Shown here: one piece after another, positions 47,722 through 58,596 of the stretch
Layout: each line of letters opens with the position of its first letter
Numbering within the stretch: position 1 is the first letter of the stretch
Made by a program: the position numbers and the translations under genes
Assembly (NCBI RefSeq): GCF_023715405.1
Contig: NZ_JAMBOC010000001.1
Span: forward strand, 1,736,001 to 1,800,000
Direction of reading: 5' to 3'
DNA: 64,000 nucleotides
Origin: Solibacillus isronensis
GTDB lineage: Bacteria; Bacillota; Bacilli; Bacillales_A; Planococcaceae
Notes under the pieces: generated by a model
What the model saw: the letters and a program-made list of their open reading frames with translations, nothing else
What the model was told of the DNA's origin: nothing
Databases searched by the model: none

Positions 47722-49317
47722 TTAGTCTTCAGCAATCCAGCTACGCAATAATTTCGCAAAATCTTCCGGCTTATCTTTGGCCATTTTTTCTAATTGCTTA
47801 CGGCGTACAGTCGCTTCAGTTTCTTTTTCTTCGGAAATATCTTCTATTTCAATTAACTGCTGTTGCTGTTCTAAAATTTCCAGCTCTTCTTCATCTTGCT
47901 TACGTCGGCGTGCACGAAGAACATTAATGACAAGTAATATAATTGCAACAACTAATATACCGCCAATTACCCATACCCACCAAGGAATTACCGATTGCGG
48001 CTGATCTTCCGCTGTATCATTTCCTTGGAATTGCTGTACAGACACGACAATACGATTTGCAATATCTTCGTCTGTCAGGTTACCGGCAGCTTCTTGATCA
48101 ATCGATGTACGGACAATTGTCGATAAAATTTGTTCAATATCGGTACGAACACCTTGATCGAACCCTTCTTCTGCATTTGGAGGATCTACCATTACTTGAA
48201 TACCTAAATTACGAATTTTGTAAGGACTTTCCTGGATTTCACGGCGGATACGGTTAACATCATTGTTAATCGTCTCTTCTACTCGTTCATAATCGCCATC
48301 ACCGTTTGTTCCTTCTACATAATCTACAAAGTTATCAGTTACACTTCCGGCTTCAGTAGTACCTTCTGCAGCTCCTGCAGCACCGCCTGTGTATGTTTCT
48401 GTAATACGTTGGGCACTTATTTCAATACCCTCCATATTTTCCTCATCAACAGGTCGGATTAAATTTTCTTCGCGATTTTCTTTTTTAAAGTCAATATCAG
48501 CCGATACATTTACTACGACTTTATCCTGACCGATTAACGTACCTAGCATTTGCTGCACTTGGCGCTGCAAATCACGCTCAATCGTTTTCTTCACTTCCAT
48601 TTGTCCAGTAACTGAATCGATTCCGCCGCCACCGCTTTCCGCTGAAGCGAGATCATAATACTCAGAATACTGATTCATGATCGTGATATTTTCTTTAGGT
48701 AAATTCGGAATACTCATCGATACTAAATTAAATAATCCTTTAATTTGATCGTCCGAGAATTTGTGTCCAGGTGCTGTATCCAACACAATTGCAGCCTGTG
48801 CTTCACCTTTGGCATCTTTAAGAAAGACACCTTCTTCAGGTAAAGTAATCATGACACTCGCATCTTTGACTCCTTCAAACTTACGAACTAAATTCGCCAG
48901 ATCCGTTTCGATCGTCGCTTGCTTAATTACGTTAAATTCATTGTCGGTCATCCCAAAGCCTGCGTTAGAAGTAAAAAAAGACGTGTCAATTTCCCCAGAA
49001 TCAGGATAACCCTGGGCTGCTAATGACACTTGTAAGTCCTGTACTTGATTTTCCGGCACTAATATTACTGTCCCGCCGTTTGCCACTTCGTATTTTACAC
49101 CTTGGGAAGTAAGCACTTCCGTAATTCTCCCTACTTCAGCTTGTGACATTTCCGGAAATAACGGAGCCATTGTCGTACGCGTTGAGAAATACGTAATTAC
49201 CGCTGCAATTGCAATGACAGCAGCAAACGCACCGATTAATGCACCTTTTTGGTTTTTAGTGCGACTTTTCCAGAAACCGGTTGAGTCGCTTTTAATTTTT
49301 GTAAGTCGTTCATTCAT
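47722..49317 (-). CDS. fliF: Flagellar MS-ring protein FliF
   Basis: 531 residues. A first membrane helix (ALIGAFAAVIAIAAVITYF, about 24-46), periplasmic-type ring domains with the block ATVMITLPEEGVF-like (VKDASVMITLPEEGVFLKD), a Ser/Gly-rich loop, a second membrane helix (VWVIGGILVVAIILLVINVL, near 440) and a cytoplasmic FliG-binding C-terminus ending LAKLLRSWIAED. ATG at 49317. It forms the base on which the C-ring and export gate assemble. Confidence 0.97.
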   Translation of the reverse strand: MNERLTKIKSDSTGFWKSRTKNQKGALIGAFAAVIAIAAVITYFSTRTTMAPLFPEMSQAEVGRITEVLTSQGVKYEVANGGTVILVPENQVQDLQVSLAAQGYPDSGEIDTSFFTSNAGFGMTDNEFNVIKQATIETDLANLVRKFEGVKDASVMITLPEEGVFLKDAKGEAQAAIVLDTAPGHKFSDDQIKGLFNLVSMSIPNLPKENITIMNQYSEYYDLASAESGGGGIDSVTGQMEVKKTIERDLQRQVQQMLGTLIGQDKVVVNVSADIDFKKENREENLIRPVDEENMEGIEISAQRITETYTGGAAGAAEGTTEAGSVTDNFVDYVEGTNGDGDYERVEETINNDVNRIRREIQESPYKIRNLGIQVMVDPPNAEEGFDQGVRTDIEQILSTIVRTSIDQEAAGNLTDEDIANRIVVSVQQFQGNDTAEDQPQSVIPWWVWVIGGILVVAIILLVINVLRARRRKQDEEELEILEQQQQLIEIEDISEEKETEATVRRKQLEKMAKDKPEDFAKLLRSWIAED

Positions 49318-49374
49318 TATGAATCCTCCGCTTAAAGTGAATGCCCAACAATTATTCAGTCGTTTTTCAAATCA

Positions 49375-49683
49375 TTACACACTCATACGCATAATTTCTT
49401 GATAAGCTTCCACAGCTTTATTACGAACTTCAATTGTTGTGTTTAAAGTAACACTTGCTTTTTGAGCAGCAATCATCACTTCAAATAAATCAACATCTCC
49501 ACCGTTAATTAATTTTTGTGTCATTGTATCTGATGTTTTTTGATGTTCATTGACACTTGCAATCGCTTCTTTTAATGTGTCTGCAAATTGCTGTTGCGCA
49601 TTTGCAGGAGTCAGTTGATTCTGAACATTTACTTCATTCACAGATTGTGCAGGGGACATGAATGTTATTGGATTAATCGCCAT
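49375..49683 (-). CDS. fliE: Flagellar basal-body protein FliE
   Basis: 102 residues; the first exported rod component, joining MS-ring and rod. The C-terminal half DVDLFEVMIAAQKASVTLNT followed by EVRNKAVEAYQEIMRMSV is diagnostic. ATG at 49683, 7 bases after flgC. Third gene of the operon. Confidence 0.96.
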   Translation of the reverse strand: MAINPITFMSPAQSVNEVNVQNQLTPANAQQQFADTLKEAIASVNEHQKTSDTMTQKLINGGDVDLFEVMIAAQKASVTLNTTIEVRNKAVEAYQEIMRMSV

Positions 49684-49690
49684 TTAAATA

Positions 49691-50155
49691 TCATCCCTTC
49701 CCGATTTCTAATGCTTTTGTTAACATGTTCTTGTTTGCATTAAAAGCAGTAATATTCGCTTCATAAGAGCGGCTTGCTGAAATGAGATCAACCATTTCCT
49801 TTAATACGTCAACATTCGACATTTGAACATATCCTTCTGCATTCGCATCGGGATGTGATGGATCATAAACTAATTTAAAAGGGGTTTCTGTATCTTCTTT
49901 AATAGAACTTACTTTAACACCGTTACCAACACCGTCTTTTTCCGATTTTCCAATCGCCATATTTAAAAAGTTGGAAAATTGACCTTGCTGCTCTTTTAAT
50001 GTGACAGATTTTTTTCGGTATGGCTCCCATTCACCATTTACCTGCTTCGCTCGCGTTGTATCGACATTGGCAATGTTAGAGGAAATTACATCCATTCGTA
50101 ATCGCTGTGACGTTAATGCAGAAGCTGTCGTATTCATGCTATGAAAAATGGACAT
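49691..50155 (-). CDS. flgC: Flagellar basal-body rod protein FlgC
   Basis: 154 residues. N-terminal rod motif SALTSQRLRMDVISSNIANV followed by DTTRAKQVNGEWEPYRKK, and the C-terminal helix VDVLKEMVDLISASRSYEAN shared by axial proteins. Exported without cleaved signal. ATG at 50155, two bases after flgB. Confidence 0.97.
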   Translation of the reverse strand: MSIFHSMNTTASALTSQRLRMDVISSNIANVDTTRAKQVNGEWEPYRKKSVTLKEQQGQFSNFLNMAIGKSEKDGVGNGVKVSSIKEDTETPFKLVYDPSHPDANAEGYVQMSNVDVLKEMVDLISASRSYEANITAFNANKNMLTKALEIGKG

Positions 50156-50157
50156 TA

Positions 50158-50550
50158 CTATCTTCCTCCTTTTACAACATTATTCAATGTTGAAAATTTA
50201 CTGCTGACACGATCTATAAGCGCATTATAATAAATTGTATTTTCAGCCAGCTTTGCTTGTTCAGCATCCATATTTACAGCATTTCCATTTGCTCTGCTGC
50301 GGAAGTTTTCATTCGAATACACACCGTTGCTCCCAATATTAATTTCAAAATCATAATGCCTCGCATCTGTGCGATACGCAGGAATCGTTGCTTGCTTTGC
50401 ATCATTTAATACGTCTTTGAAGCTAACTTCTTTAGTTTTATAATTCGGTGTATCAACATTCGCTATGTTTTGTGTAATTGCTTTATTTTTCAAAGTTGCA
50501 TAGGAAAGTCCCTTTTCCAGGCTACTTATTGTCCCGCCAAATAAATCCAA
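50158..50550 (-). CDS. flgB: Flagellar basal-body rod protein FlgB
   Basis: First gene of fla/che. 130 residues with the rod motif LKNKAITQNIANVDTPNYKT near the N-terminus and a C-terminal axial helix. I start it at the TTG at 50550 because GAGGTGA lies five bases upstream and the protein then begins DLFGGTISSLEKGLS, like B. subtilis FlgB; the ATG at 50568 lies before that SD. Confidence 0.95.
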   Translation of the reverse strand: MDLFGGTISSLEKGLSYATLKNKAITQNIANVDTPNYKTKEVSFKDVLNDAKQATIPAYRTDARHYDFEINIGSNGVYSNENFRSRANGNAVNMDAEQAKLAENTIYYNALIDRVSSKFSTLNNVVKGGR

Positions 50551-50568
50551 AATTCTCACCTCATTCAT

Positions 50569-51054
50569 ATTTCGCTAAAATTTGCGCACAAAAACTTAAT
50601 AATACAATTGTAATTAGATTAAACCTTAGTGTCTATCGACTTTTGACCCTTTCGAATAGTCAAAAAGGGCTATTTTTACTTGTAAAAATTAACAGTTATC
50701 AATATATTAGTCCAAATATTTTTCGACATTAAATTTCATAAGACTATTAAGACCTATATATATACTTTATCTAACAGAAATTTAATATATAAATCTTAAC
50801 CTCAAAATTTTTAGTTTACTGAAATACTATTTATTTCCTTAAACATCATACATTAAATCCCTTTGTATTAGTATTTATATAATTACATTTCATAATTTTG
50901 TAACAAATCGTTTGTCATACAAATTTTATCACCATTTAGGTATAAAAGATATTTATTTATTTTAGTCGACAACGACGATATACCTAATTATACAATTAAT
51001 TTAAAAAAATTTCTCGTTTAGAGTATTTTTATTCGACAATTTTCTTCCTTTCCT
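50569..51054 (-). promoter_or_regulatory. AT-rich regulatory region upstream of fla/che
   Basis: About 490 bases with no gene between codY and flgB. It is strongly AT-rich. An inverted repeat pairs CTTTTGAC (50640-50647) with GTCAAAAAG (50659-50667); it includes TTGACT and, just downstream on the minus strand, GTCGATAG, which resembles a sigma-D -10 (GCCGATAT). A TATAAT on the minus strand lies near 50986-50991 without a good -35. In B. subtilis this region carries sigma-A and sigma-D promoters and CodY sites; I found no convincing CodY box here. Confidence 0.5.
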
Positions 51055-51099
51055 TAAAAAAAATAAAAAAACAGCAAGGAGAAAAATCCTCCTTGCTGT
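51055..51099 (-). terminator. Strong intrinsic terminator after codY
   Basis: Minus strand: ACAGCAAGGAG, a loop of seven bases, CTCCTTGCTGT, then a long T-rich tract. Eleven perfect pairs. It isolates fla/che from codY transcription. Confidence 0.95.
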
Positions 51100-51112
51100 G
51101 CATGAATATGAT

Positions 51113-51892
51113 TTATTTCATTTTAATTTCTGCTAAAGCGTTCAGGAACTTATCGTTTAATACTTTAATATATGTTCCTTTCATACCTAATGAACGTGAT
51201 TCAATTACACCAGCAGACTCCAGTTTACGTAATGCGTTTACGATAACCGAACGTGTAATACCAACACGGTCAGCAATTTTCGAAGCAACTAGTAAACCTT
51301 CATTGCCATCTAATTCTTCGAAGATATGCTCGATTGCTTCAAGCTCAGAATAAGATAATGAATTAATCGCCATTTGAACTACTGCTTTAGAACGTGCTTC
51401 TTCTTCAATCTCTTCAGATTTTTCACGTAAAATTTCCATACCTACTACTGTAGCACCATATTCAGCTAAAATAAGATCATCATCTTCAAACTGATCACTA
51501 ATACGCGCTAACATTAATGTACCTAAGCGCTCACCGCCACCGATAATCGGTACAATAGTAGTTAAACCAGATGCAAACAGGTCTTTATTTTCCACTGGGA
51601 ATGCAGTGTGCTCATTGTTAACATCTAAGTTTGAAGATGTTTCTGTAATATTGAATAAGTTTTGTGTATATTCTTCAGGGAATTGGCGCTCTTCGAACAT
51701 TTTCTTAATACGCTCATTCTCGATTTGTTGGTGAATTGAAATGCCAAGCAATTTACCTTTACGGCTTACGATAAATACGTTACTTTCGATAATATCACCT
51801 AAAGTATTAGCCATCTCTTTAAAGTTAACTGGTTTACCAGCAGATGCTTGTAACATTGCATTGATTTTTCGTGTTTTTGTTAATAAATTCAT
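51113..51892 (-). CDS. codY: Global nutrient-sensing transcriptional repressor CodY
   Basis: Senses branched-chain amino acids and GTP and represses many genes, including fla/che in B. subtilis. 259 residues: an N-terminal GAF domain ([20 protein letters not shown] start), and a C-terminal winged helix with [20 protein letters not shown] followed by [23 protein letters not shown] at 51892 after an AGGAGGAAAC SD. Ends the xerC-hslV-hslU-codY unit; the order is that of B. subtilis. Confidence 0.98.
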   Translation of the reverse strand: MNLLTKTRKINAMLQASAGKPVNFKEMANTLGDIIESNVFIVSRKGKLLGISIHQQIENERIKKMFEERQFPEEYTQNLFNITETSSNLDVNNEHTAFPVENKDLFASGLTTIVPIIGGGERLGTLMLARISDQFEDDDLILAEYGATVVGMEILREKSEEIEEEARSKAVVQMAINSLSYSELEAIEHIFEELDGNEGLLVASKIADRVGITRSVIVNALRKLESAGVIESRSLGMKGTYIKVLNDKFLNALAEIKMK

Positions 51893-51975
51893 TTCTGTTT
51901 CCTCCTACGGAACGTTTTAATTCACTTAATATTCTAAAGGTTTTTACAATTTAAAGATACTAATTCAACTTGTAC

Positions 51976-53367
51976 TTAAAGAATAAATTGCGATAAATCT
52001 TTGTTTTTTACTATATTCGCCAATTTTTGATCGACATAGTTCGGTGTAATGTCGATATGTGCCGGCGCAATTTCCGATGCTTCATAGGAAAGCTCCTCAA
52101 GCAATCGTTCTAAAATTGTGTGCAGTCGGCGTGCACCGATGTTATCCGTCTCCTGATTTACTTCTGTTGCAATTTCCGCTATGCGTTCAATCGCTTCGTC
52201 CGTAAAGTTCAGCGTAACACCTTCTGTTTCAAGCAATGCTTTATATTGCAATATTAACGATTGATCTGGTTCTTTCAAAATACGAACAAAATCATCCTTC
52301 GTCAATTTTTCAAGTTCAACACGAATCGGGAATCGCCCTTGCAATTCAGGAATAAGATCGCTCGGTTTTGATATATGGAAAGCACCTGCTGCAATAAAGA
52401 GCATATAGTCAGTTTTAACAGTGCCGTATTTTGTCGTAACTGTGGATCCTTCCACAATCGGTAATATGTCACGCTGAACGCCTTCGCGGGAAACTTCTGC
52501 CGATGAAGAACCTTTGCTTGCAATTTTATCGATTTCATCAATAAAAATAATGCCGGCCTGCTCTGCCCGTTGAATTGCTTCACTAGACAACGCATCTGTA
52601 TCGATCAGCTTATTTGCTTCTTCTTGCGTTAATAAACGACGCGCATCCTTTACTTGGACTTTGCGCTTTTTCGTCTTTTTCGGCATTAAATTAGAAAGCA
52701 TATCTTGCATACCGTTTGCATTATCCATATTCATACCTGGCATTGCATCAAAAAGAGATGGAGTATTTTCGGTTACTTCTATTGTTACCCATTGCTCTTC
52801 TAATTTTCCGTCTTTTAAATCTTGGGCAATTTGCGCGCGTCGTGTACGAATTTCCGGTTCATCCTGGTTAGCAGTTTCTTCTTGAGACGACTCTTTTTGA
52901 CCGAATAGCATTTCAAAAGGATTTTGCGTAAGCTTTTCTCTTACTTTTGAAGGTACAAGTAATTTAACAAGTACATCATTTGCATTGCGCTCTGCCTGAT
53001 CCTTTACTCTTTCGAACATTTCGTCTTTCACAAGGCGACGAGAAGCTTCTACCAAATCGCGCACCATTGACTCGACATCACGCCCAACATAACCAACTTC
53101 CGTGAACTTTGTCGCTTCCACTTTAATAAACGGAGCATTTGTCAGTTTTGCAATTCTGCGTGCAATTTCTGTTTTACCTACACCAGTAGGTCCAATCATT
53201 AAAATATTTTTCGGAATTACTTCTGTTTTTAATTCTTCGCTTAATAAAGAGCGGCGGTACCGGTTACGCAGCGCAACTGCAACTGCACGTTTTGCTGTTT
53301 CCTGACCAACAATATGACGGTTTAATTGTTCCGTAATTTGTCTTGGTGTTAAATTGATCGAAGTCAT
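51976..53367 (-). CDS. hslU: ATPase subunit HslU (ClpY) of the HslUV protease
   Basis: Unfoldase that feeds proteins to HslV. 463 residues of the AAA+ class: Walker [14 protein letters not shown] near residue 58, an I domain with charged, Gln/Glu-rich segments, Walker [12 protein letters not shown], sensor region GRFPIRVEL and the C-terminal [18 protein letters not shown] at 53367 overlaps the hslV stop by one base. The HslU C-terminus ends LSQFIL, which docks into HslV in this family. Confidence 0.97.
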   Translation of the reverse strand: MTSINLTPRQITEQLNRHIVGQETAKRAVAVALRNRYRRSLLSEELKTEVIPKNILMIGPTGVGKTEIARRIAKLTNAPFIKVEATKFTEVGYVGRDVESMVRDLVEASRRLVKDEMFERVKDQAERNANDVLVKLLVPSKVREKLTQNPFEMLFGQKESSQEETANQDEPEIRTRRAQIAQDLKDGKLEEQWVTIEVTENTPSLFDAMPGMNMDNANGMQDMLSNLMPKKTKKRKVQVKDARRLLTQEEANKLIDTDALSSEAIQRAEQAGIIFIDEIDKIASKGSSSAEVSREGVQRDILPIVEGSTVTTKYGTVKTDYMLFIAAGAFHISKPSDLIPELQGRFPIRVELEKLTKDDFVRILKEPDQSLILQYKALLETEGVTLNFTDEAIERIAEIATEVNQETDNIGARRLHTILERLLEELSYEASEIAPAHIDITPNYVDQKLANIVKNKDLSQFIL

Positions 53368-53909
53368 TATAATACCTCCAAGATAATATTATGGTTTGTA
53401 AACACACAAATATCCGCAGCGGTCGTCAGCGCAGCCTCTGCAATTTCTTTTGCCGATAAACGATCGCCCGCATGTTTTTTTAATGCTCTGCCAGCTGATA
53501 ATGCATAGTTCCCACCTGAACCAATTGCTAAAATGCCATCATCCGGCTCAATTACTTCACCTGTCCCTGAGACAAGAAGCAATGTTGATTTATCCATTAC
53601 AAGCAGCATCGCTTCCAATTGACGGAGCATTTTATCCCCACGCCATTGCTTTGCTACTTCTACTGCAGCCCTTTGCAGGTTACCATTATATTCATTCAGT
53701 TTTGCCTCAAACATTTCGAATAATGTAAAAGCATCCGCAACAGAACCTGCGAAACCTGCCAGTACTTTCCCATTAAACAGACGTCTGACCTTACGTGCCG
53801 TATGCTTCATTACAACTGCATTTCCCAATGTTACTTGACCATCCCCGGCCATTGCACATTCACCGTTGTGGTGAATAGCGAAAATCGTTGTCGCATGAAT
53901 TTGACCCAT
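53367..53909 (-). CDS. hslV: Protease subunit HslV (ClpQ)
   Basis: Proteasome-like peptidase. 180 residues. The N-terminus reads [12 protein letters not shown], so a short propeptide precedes a Thr-Thr pair, the expected catalytic N-terminus after processing. The blocks [20 protein letters not shown] and [20 protein letters not shown] are diagnostic. B. subtilis uses an N-terminal Ser next to the initiator Met; that Ser is Gly here. ATG at 53909. Translation overlaps hslU. Confidence 0.97.
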   Translation of the reverse strand: MGQIHATTIFAIHHNGECAMAGDGQVTLGNAVVMKHTARKVRRLFNGKVLAGFAGSVADAFTLFEMFEAKLNEYNGNLQRAAVEVAKQWRGDKMLRQLEAMLLVMDKSTLLLVSGTGEVIEPDDGILAIGSGGNYALSAGRALKKHAGDRLSAKEIAEAALTTAADICVFTNHNIILEVL

Positions 53910-53927
53910 TCTTTATTTCCTCCTTAA

Positions 53928-54827
53928 CTATGCTCGCGGATGACTATTCATATATGTCTTTCTTAAAGCTTCCTTCGTTACATGAGTATAAATTTGAGTT
54001 GAAGATAAATTAGCGTGCCCAAGTAGTTCCTGGACTGTACGCATATCTGCCCCATTATTCAATAAATGCGTAGCAAATGTGTGTCGCAACATATGTGGAT
54101 AAATTTTCGTATGCATACTGGCATTTTCAATCATCTCACTTAATATATAACGCACACCACGGGTAGTAAGTTCGCCACCGCGCATATTGACAAAAACTTT
54201 CTGATGATTTTCCTTCTTCATTAATGTCGGACGTACTCGATCTATATAACGTATAAGTGCATCATGCGCATATTGACCGAACGGAATAATCCGCTCTTTT
54301 CGTCCTTTCCCCATTACGCGGACGATATTGTAATGAAAATCGATATCTGTCAGTTCAAGACTGACACACTCGCTTACACGCATTCCAGTCGCATAAAGAA
54401 GTTCCAACAGTGCCATATTACGAATTTGAATCGGCTCATCGCCTTCATTTTTCTCGAATAGTTCCTTCAATTCTTCTTCATAAAAAAAGCTCGGTAATCG
54501 CTCTTCCTTTTTCGGATGATAAAGTGAACGAAACGGAGCATCATCAATATTCTGTTCTCGATTTAAAAAACGGAAAAAAGAACGGATCGATGAGATTTTC
54601 CTGGAAATTGAAGTCCTTGCTTTTTGTTCATCATAAAGCTTTGTTACATATAGACGTGCATGGATATACTCAACTTCTGTAATTTTTTGTATACCTTCAG
54701 CATGCAAAAATGCAAAAAATTCTTCTAAATCAGAAGTATATTCGCGGACAGTATGTAGGGAAAAGTTTTTTTCTAGTTGCACGTAGCGAATAAATTGGTC
54801 AAGCTGACTTTGCAAGTTTTCATCCAT
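53928..54827 (-). CDS. xerC: Site-specific tyrosine recombinase XerC (CodV)
   Basis: Resolves chromosome dimers at dif with XerD. 299 residues: an N-terminal SAM-like domain, then the catalytic domain with Arg in ATGMRVSECVSLEL, Lys in GKGRKERIIPF, His-x-x-Arg in HMLRHTFATHLL, His in LGHANLSSTQ and Tyr in IYTHV. All catalytic residues are present. ATG at 54827 after a GGGGGTA stretch. First gene of xerC-hslV-hslU-codY. Housekeeping gene order argues against a mobile-element integrase. Confidence 0.96.
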   Translation of the reverse strand: MDENLQSQLDQFIRYVQLEKNFSLHTVREYTSDLEEFFAFLHAEGIQKITEVEYIHARLYVTKLYDEQKARTSISRKISSIRSFFRFLNREQNIDDAPFRSLYHPKKEERLPSFFYEEELKELFEKNEGDEPIQIRNMALLELLYATGMRVSECVSLELTDIDFHYNIVRVMGKGRKERIIPFGQYAHDALIRYIDRVRPTLMKKENHQKVFVNMRGGELTTRGVRYILSEMIENASMHTKIYPHMLRHTFATHLLNNGADMRTVQELLGHANLSSTQIYTHVTKEALRKTYMNSHPRA

Positions 54828-54915
54828 CGTGTATACCCCCTGTTATTACAAAAGAGAAATGATGTTGTATGAATAAATATGTTTATTTTCCTACTAAAAA
54901 AACACACATATTGAC

Positions 54916-54942
54916 ACTATACCTATTGTGAATACTTTTCAA
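54916..54942 (-). promoter_or_regulatory. Probable sigma-A promoter for xerC-hslVU-codY
   Basis: Minus strand: TTGAAA (54942-54937), 15-base spacer (short), TATAGT (54921-54916) preceded by GG. It lies about 85 bases before the xerC ATG. The short spacer lowers confidence. A second TTGACA exists further upstream without a good -10. Confidence 0.45.
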
Positions 54943-55056
54943 GTAAAATTTGCTGGAGTTATTCAACTTCTTTGTATTATTCGACAAATTTCGCAATATC
55001 ATGTCAAGTAATACTTATTTTTATAGCCATTTATAACAATAATCACCGCAAAATTA

Positions 55057-55091
55057 AAAGCCCCTAAAGTATAACAGTCTTTAAGGGCTTT
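55057..55091 (-). terminator. Intrinsic terminator after trmFO
   Basis: Minus strand: AAAGCCCTTAAAG, nine-base loop, CTTTAGGGGCTTT, then TAATTTT. Thirteen-base arms with one mismatch-type pair, seven bases after the trmFO stop. It separates the sucC-trmFO region from xerC. Confidence 0.85.
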
Positions 55092-55097
55092 CCGCAA

Positions 55098-56411
55098 TTA
55101 AATTGCCTGATTATTAATAAAATTCCGAATTGATTCTAATGCACGGTTAGCATGGCGTTCAGCACGCTCCGGCTTTGATTTGACGCGCTCGCCAAGTTCA
55201 GGGAAAATTCCGAAATTCACGTTCATCGGCTGGAAATTTTTCGCATCTGTATGTGTAATGTATCGAGCCATTGCACCTAATGCTGTTTCATGAGGGAAGT
55301 AAAGCAATTCTTGACCTAAAGCCATACGTGCTGCATTAATCCCAGCAATCAGACCACTTCCGGCTGATTCTACATAACCTTCAACACCTGTCATTTGACC
55401 TGCGAAGAAAAGGTTCGGACGTGCTTTCAACTGATATGTCTGTGTCAGCACTTTTGGTGAATTGATAAATGTATTACGGTGCATTACGCCGTAGCGTACA
55501 ATTTCCAAGTTCTCTAAACCAGGAATCATCGAGAATACACGCTTTTGTTCTGGCCATTTTAAATGTGTTTGGAAACCTACTAAATTATAAAGTGTTCCCG
55601 CTGCATCATCTTGTCGTAACTGAACAACAGCATATGGACGTTTATCCGTTTTCGGATCTTCCAGACCAACCGGCTTCATCGGTCCAAATGTCATTGTCTT
55701 TTCGCCGCGTGCTGCCATTACTTCAATTGGCATACACCCTTCGAAATACTTTTCTTTTTCGAATTCTTTTAAAGGTGCACATTCCGCTGTTATAAGTGCT
55801 TCACGGAAAGCATTGAATTCTTCTTTTGTCATCGGACAGTTCAAGTATGCCGCTTCACCTTTGTCATAACGTGATTTCAAGTATACTTTATCCATATTGA
55901 TTGAATCTTTTTCAATGATCGGCGCTGCCGCATCATAGAAGTACAAATAGTCTTCTCCTGTAAGGCCCTGAATTTGTTTTGCCAACGCTTCAGAAGTTAA
56001 TGGACCTGTTGCGATTACTGTAATGCCTTCCGGAATTTCAGTTACCTCTTCATTGATTACCTCGATTAATGGGTGGTTTTTCACTTTTTCTGTTACGATA
56101 CCAGCAAATTCATGACGGTCTACTGCTAAAGCACCGCCTGCAGGTACAGAGCTATTGTCTGCAGCTGCAATAATAACAGAGTCCAATTTACGCATTTCTT
56201 CTTTAATTACACCAACAGCATTTGTCAGTCCGTTTGCACGTAAAGAGTTTGAGCATACTAGCTCAGCGAATTTATCTGTATGATGTGCTGGTGTTTGCTT
56301 TACTGGGCGCATTTCATATAAACGTACGTTCACACCGCGCTTCGCAATTTGCCAAGCTGCTTCTGAACCGGCTAAACCTGCACCAATTACATTTACTACT
56401 TGTTGTGTCAT
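55098..56411 (-). CDS. trmFO: Folate-dependent tRNA (uracil-5-)-methyltransferase TrmFO
   Basis: Methylates U54 in tRNA using methylene-tetrahydrofolate and FAD. 437 residues. The FAD dinucleotide-binding motif [19 protein letters not shown] is at the N-terminus; the block [15 protein letters not shown] and the later [19 protein letters not shown] are typical of the family (formerly Gid). ATG at 56411. Positioned between topA and xerC as in B. subtilis. Confidence 0.98.
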   Translation of the reverse strand: MTQQVVNVIGAGLAGSEAAWQIAKRGVNVRLYEMRPVKQTPAHHTDKFAELVCSNSLRANGLTNAVGVIKEEMRKLDSVIIAAADNSSVPAGGALAVDRHEFAGIVTEKVKNHPLIEVINEEVTEIPEGITVIATGPLTSEALAKQIQGLTGEDYLYFYDAAAPIIEKDSINMDKVYLKSRYDKGEAAYLNCPMTKEEFNAFREALITAECAPLKEFEKEKYFEGCMPIEVMAARGEKTMTFGPMKPVGLEDPKTDKRPYAVVQLRQDDAAGTLYNLVGFQTHLKWPEQKRVFSMIPGLENLEIVRYGVMHRNTFINSPKVLTQTYQLKARPNLFFAGQMTGVEGYVESAGSGLIAGINAARMALGQELLYFPHETALGAMARYITHTDAKNFQPMNVNFGIFPELGERVKSKPERAERHANRALESIRNFINNQAI

Positions 56412-56429
56412 TTTTGTTACCTCTTCATT

Positions 56430-58514
56430 TTATTGTGACGGTGTTTCTTCATAATCACATTCACTGTTTGTACACTGAATTTGAACACCTTTTTTCAATT
56501 TCTTCTCCACTAATAATGCACTACATTTCGGACAAGGTCTACTAATCGGCTTATCCCATGATACGAAGTCACATTCCGGATACTGATTGCATCCGTAAAA
56601 AATGCGCTTTGTTTTGGATTTACGCTCAACAATTTCACCTGTCTCACATGAAGGACATTTAACATCGATCGGTTTTACAATCGCTTTTGTGTTGCGGCAA
56701 TCCGGGAAGTTTGAACAAGCCATAAATTTACCGTAACGTCCAAGCTTGAATACCATTGGCGCACCGCATTTTTCGCAGTCTTCTCCAGCTGGCTCATCTT
56801 TAATTTCGATTTTTTCCATTACTTCATCCGCATATTTCACCCGTGGTTCAAAGTCTTTGTAAAATTCATCGATGACATTTACCCATTGTGTAATGCCTTC
56901 TTCAATTTCATCAAGATTGTGCTCCATCTGTGCGGTAAATTCAATGTTGATGATTTCCGGGAAAAATTCCAATGTTGCCTGATGAACGATTTCTCCGAGT
57001 TCAGTCGGCACAAAGCGTTTCGCATCTAGCTGCACATAACCGCGCTTTTGGATAGTATCCAGTGTTGGGGCATATGTCGATGGACGGCCTATGCCTAACT
57101 CTTCCAATGTCTTTACTAGACGCGCTTCTGAATAGCGAGGAGGTGGCTGAGTGAAGTGCTGCTTCGGTTCGATTTCAAGCGACTTTACTTTATCTCCGAT
57201 TTCCATTTCAGGTAAAAGCTTATTTGTTTCTTCTTCCTGATCGTCTGTGCCTTCAATATAAAGCTTCATAAACCCGGCAAATTTCACTTGAGAACCATTC
57301 GCACGGAATAATACATCATTGTTTTGCAAATCAACTGTCACGGTATCAAGTACAGCTGGTGCCATTTGACTTGCGATAAAGCGCTCCCAAATTAAACGAT
57401 ACAATCGCAGCTGGTCACGGCTTAAAATAGCTTTGAGCTCCTCTGGTGTACGCATTGCACTCGTTGGGCGAATCGCTTCATGGGCATCTTGTGCATTTGC
57501 CTTCGCTTTCGCCTGCTTTTGCTCTCCGGCAATGAAATCTTTGCCGTATTTTGTTTCGATATATGACTTAGCCTCTGTTTTTGCTGTATCAGAAATACGC
57601 GTTGAATCGGTACGCATATACGTAATTAATCCGACAGCACCCTCTTTTTTGCTTAGCTCAATACCTTCATAAAGCTGCTGTGCAAGCATCATTGTCTTCT
57701 TAGCGCGGAAGTTTAACTTACGTGCAGCTTCCTGTTGAAGTGAAGAAGTCGTGAAAGCCGGAGACGCATTGCGTTTCCGTTCTTTTTTTACAACATTCAT
57801 CACTTCAAACTCTGAGCCTTTTACACCTTTTAAAATATCTTTTACTTGTTGTTCATTTGTTAATTTAATTTTTTCTTTGCCGTTTCCGTAATAAAAGGCA
57901 TCGAATTGCTTTTTGTTTTTCTCGAAGCTTGCTTCGATCGACCAGTATTCTTCCGGCTCGAAGTTTTTAATTTCATTTTCACGGTCAATAATCAAACGCA
58001 ATGAAACAGATTGTACACGTCCTGCCGACAAGCCCTTCTTAACCTTTTTCCAAAGGATCGGACTAATATTGTAGCCTACTAGACGGTCTAAAATACGACG
58101 TGCTTGCTGTGCATCGACTAAATCCATATTAATTGGACGCGGGTGCTTGAAGCTCTCTAAAATTGCTTCTTTCGTAATCTCGTTAAATACGACCCGGCAA
58201 TCTGAATTAATATCAACGTTTAAAGCAGTGGCTAAATGCCAGGCAATTGCTTCCCCTTCACGGTCTGGATCGGCTGCGAGATAAATCTTTTTCACTTTTT
58301 TTGCCGCTGTTTTCAGTTCCTGAAGTACAGGACCTTTACCGCGAATCGTAATATATTTTGGATCATAGTTATTTTCGGTATCGATTCCCATTTGACTACG
58401 TGGTAAATCACGTACATGTCCAATCGAAGCTTTTACTTTGTATTTTTTTCCTAAATATCGTTCAATTGTTTTCGCCTTTGCAGGTGATTCAACAATTACT
58501 AAATAATCTGCCAT
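56430..58514 (-). CDS. topA: DNA topoisomerase I TopA
   Basis: Relaxes negative supercoils. 694 residues. Toprim motif [18 protein letters not shown] at the N-terminus with [12 protein letters not shown]; active-site Tyr in [13 protein letters not shown]; three C-terminal zinc-finger repeats at 568-690, each with a CxxC pair ([23 protein letters not shown]) and a downstream pair of Cys. ATG at 58514 after an AGGAGGA SD. Confidence 0.98.
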   Translation of the reverse strand: MADYLVIVESPAKAKTIERYLGKKYKVKASIGHVRDLPRSQMGIDTENNYDPKYITIRGKGPVLQELKTAAKKVKKIYLAADPDREGEAIAWHLATALNVDINSDCRVVFNEITKEAILESFKHPRPINMDLVDAQQARRILDRLVGYNISPILWKKVKKGLSAGRVQSVSLRLIIDRENEIKNFEPEEYWSIEASFEKNKKQFDAFYYGNGKEKIKLTNEQQVKDILKGVKGSEFEVMNVVKKERKRNASPAFTTSSLQQEAARKLNFRAKKTMMLAQQLYEGIELSKKEGAVGLITYMRTDSTRISDTAKTEAKSYIETKYGKDFIAGEQKQAKAKANAQDAHEAIRPTSAMRTPEELKAILSRDQLRLYRLIWERFIASQMAPAVLDTVTVDLQNNDVLFRANGSQVKFAGFMKLYIEGTDDQEEETNKLLPEMEIGDKVKSLEIEPKQHFTQPPPRYSEARLVKTLEELGIGRPSTYAPTLDTIQKRGYVQLDAKRFVPTELGEIVHQATLEFFPEIINIEFTAQMEHNLDEIEEGITQWVNVIDEFYKDFEPRVKYADEVMEKIEIKDEPAGEDCEKCGAPMVFKLGRYGKFMACSNFPDCRNTKAIVKPIDVKCPSCETGEIVERKSKTKRIFYGCNQYPECDFVSWDKPISRPCPKCSALLVEKKLKKGVQIQCTNSECDYEETPSQ

Positions 58515-58596
58515 CTGTTGTCCTCCTTATAGAGGTATAGTTATTTTTCTTATATTCACTCACATGAAGCTGTCCATGTTTGTCAAAGCTTTTCCT

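Noticed and set aside
50700..51060. CodY-box-like stretches (AATTTT...) upstream of fla/che
   Set aside because: Several AT-rich partial matches exist, but none is close enough to the AATTTTCWGAAAATT consensus to separate from background composition.
53928..54827. XerC as a mobile-element integrase
   Set aside because: Conserved housekeeping neighbourhood (trmFO, hslV), normal length and no attachment-site duplication seen.
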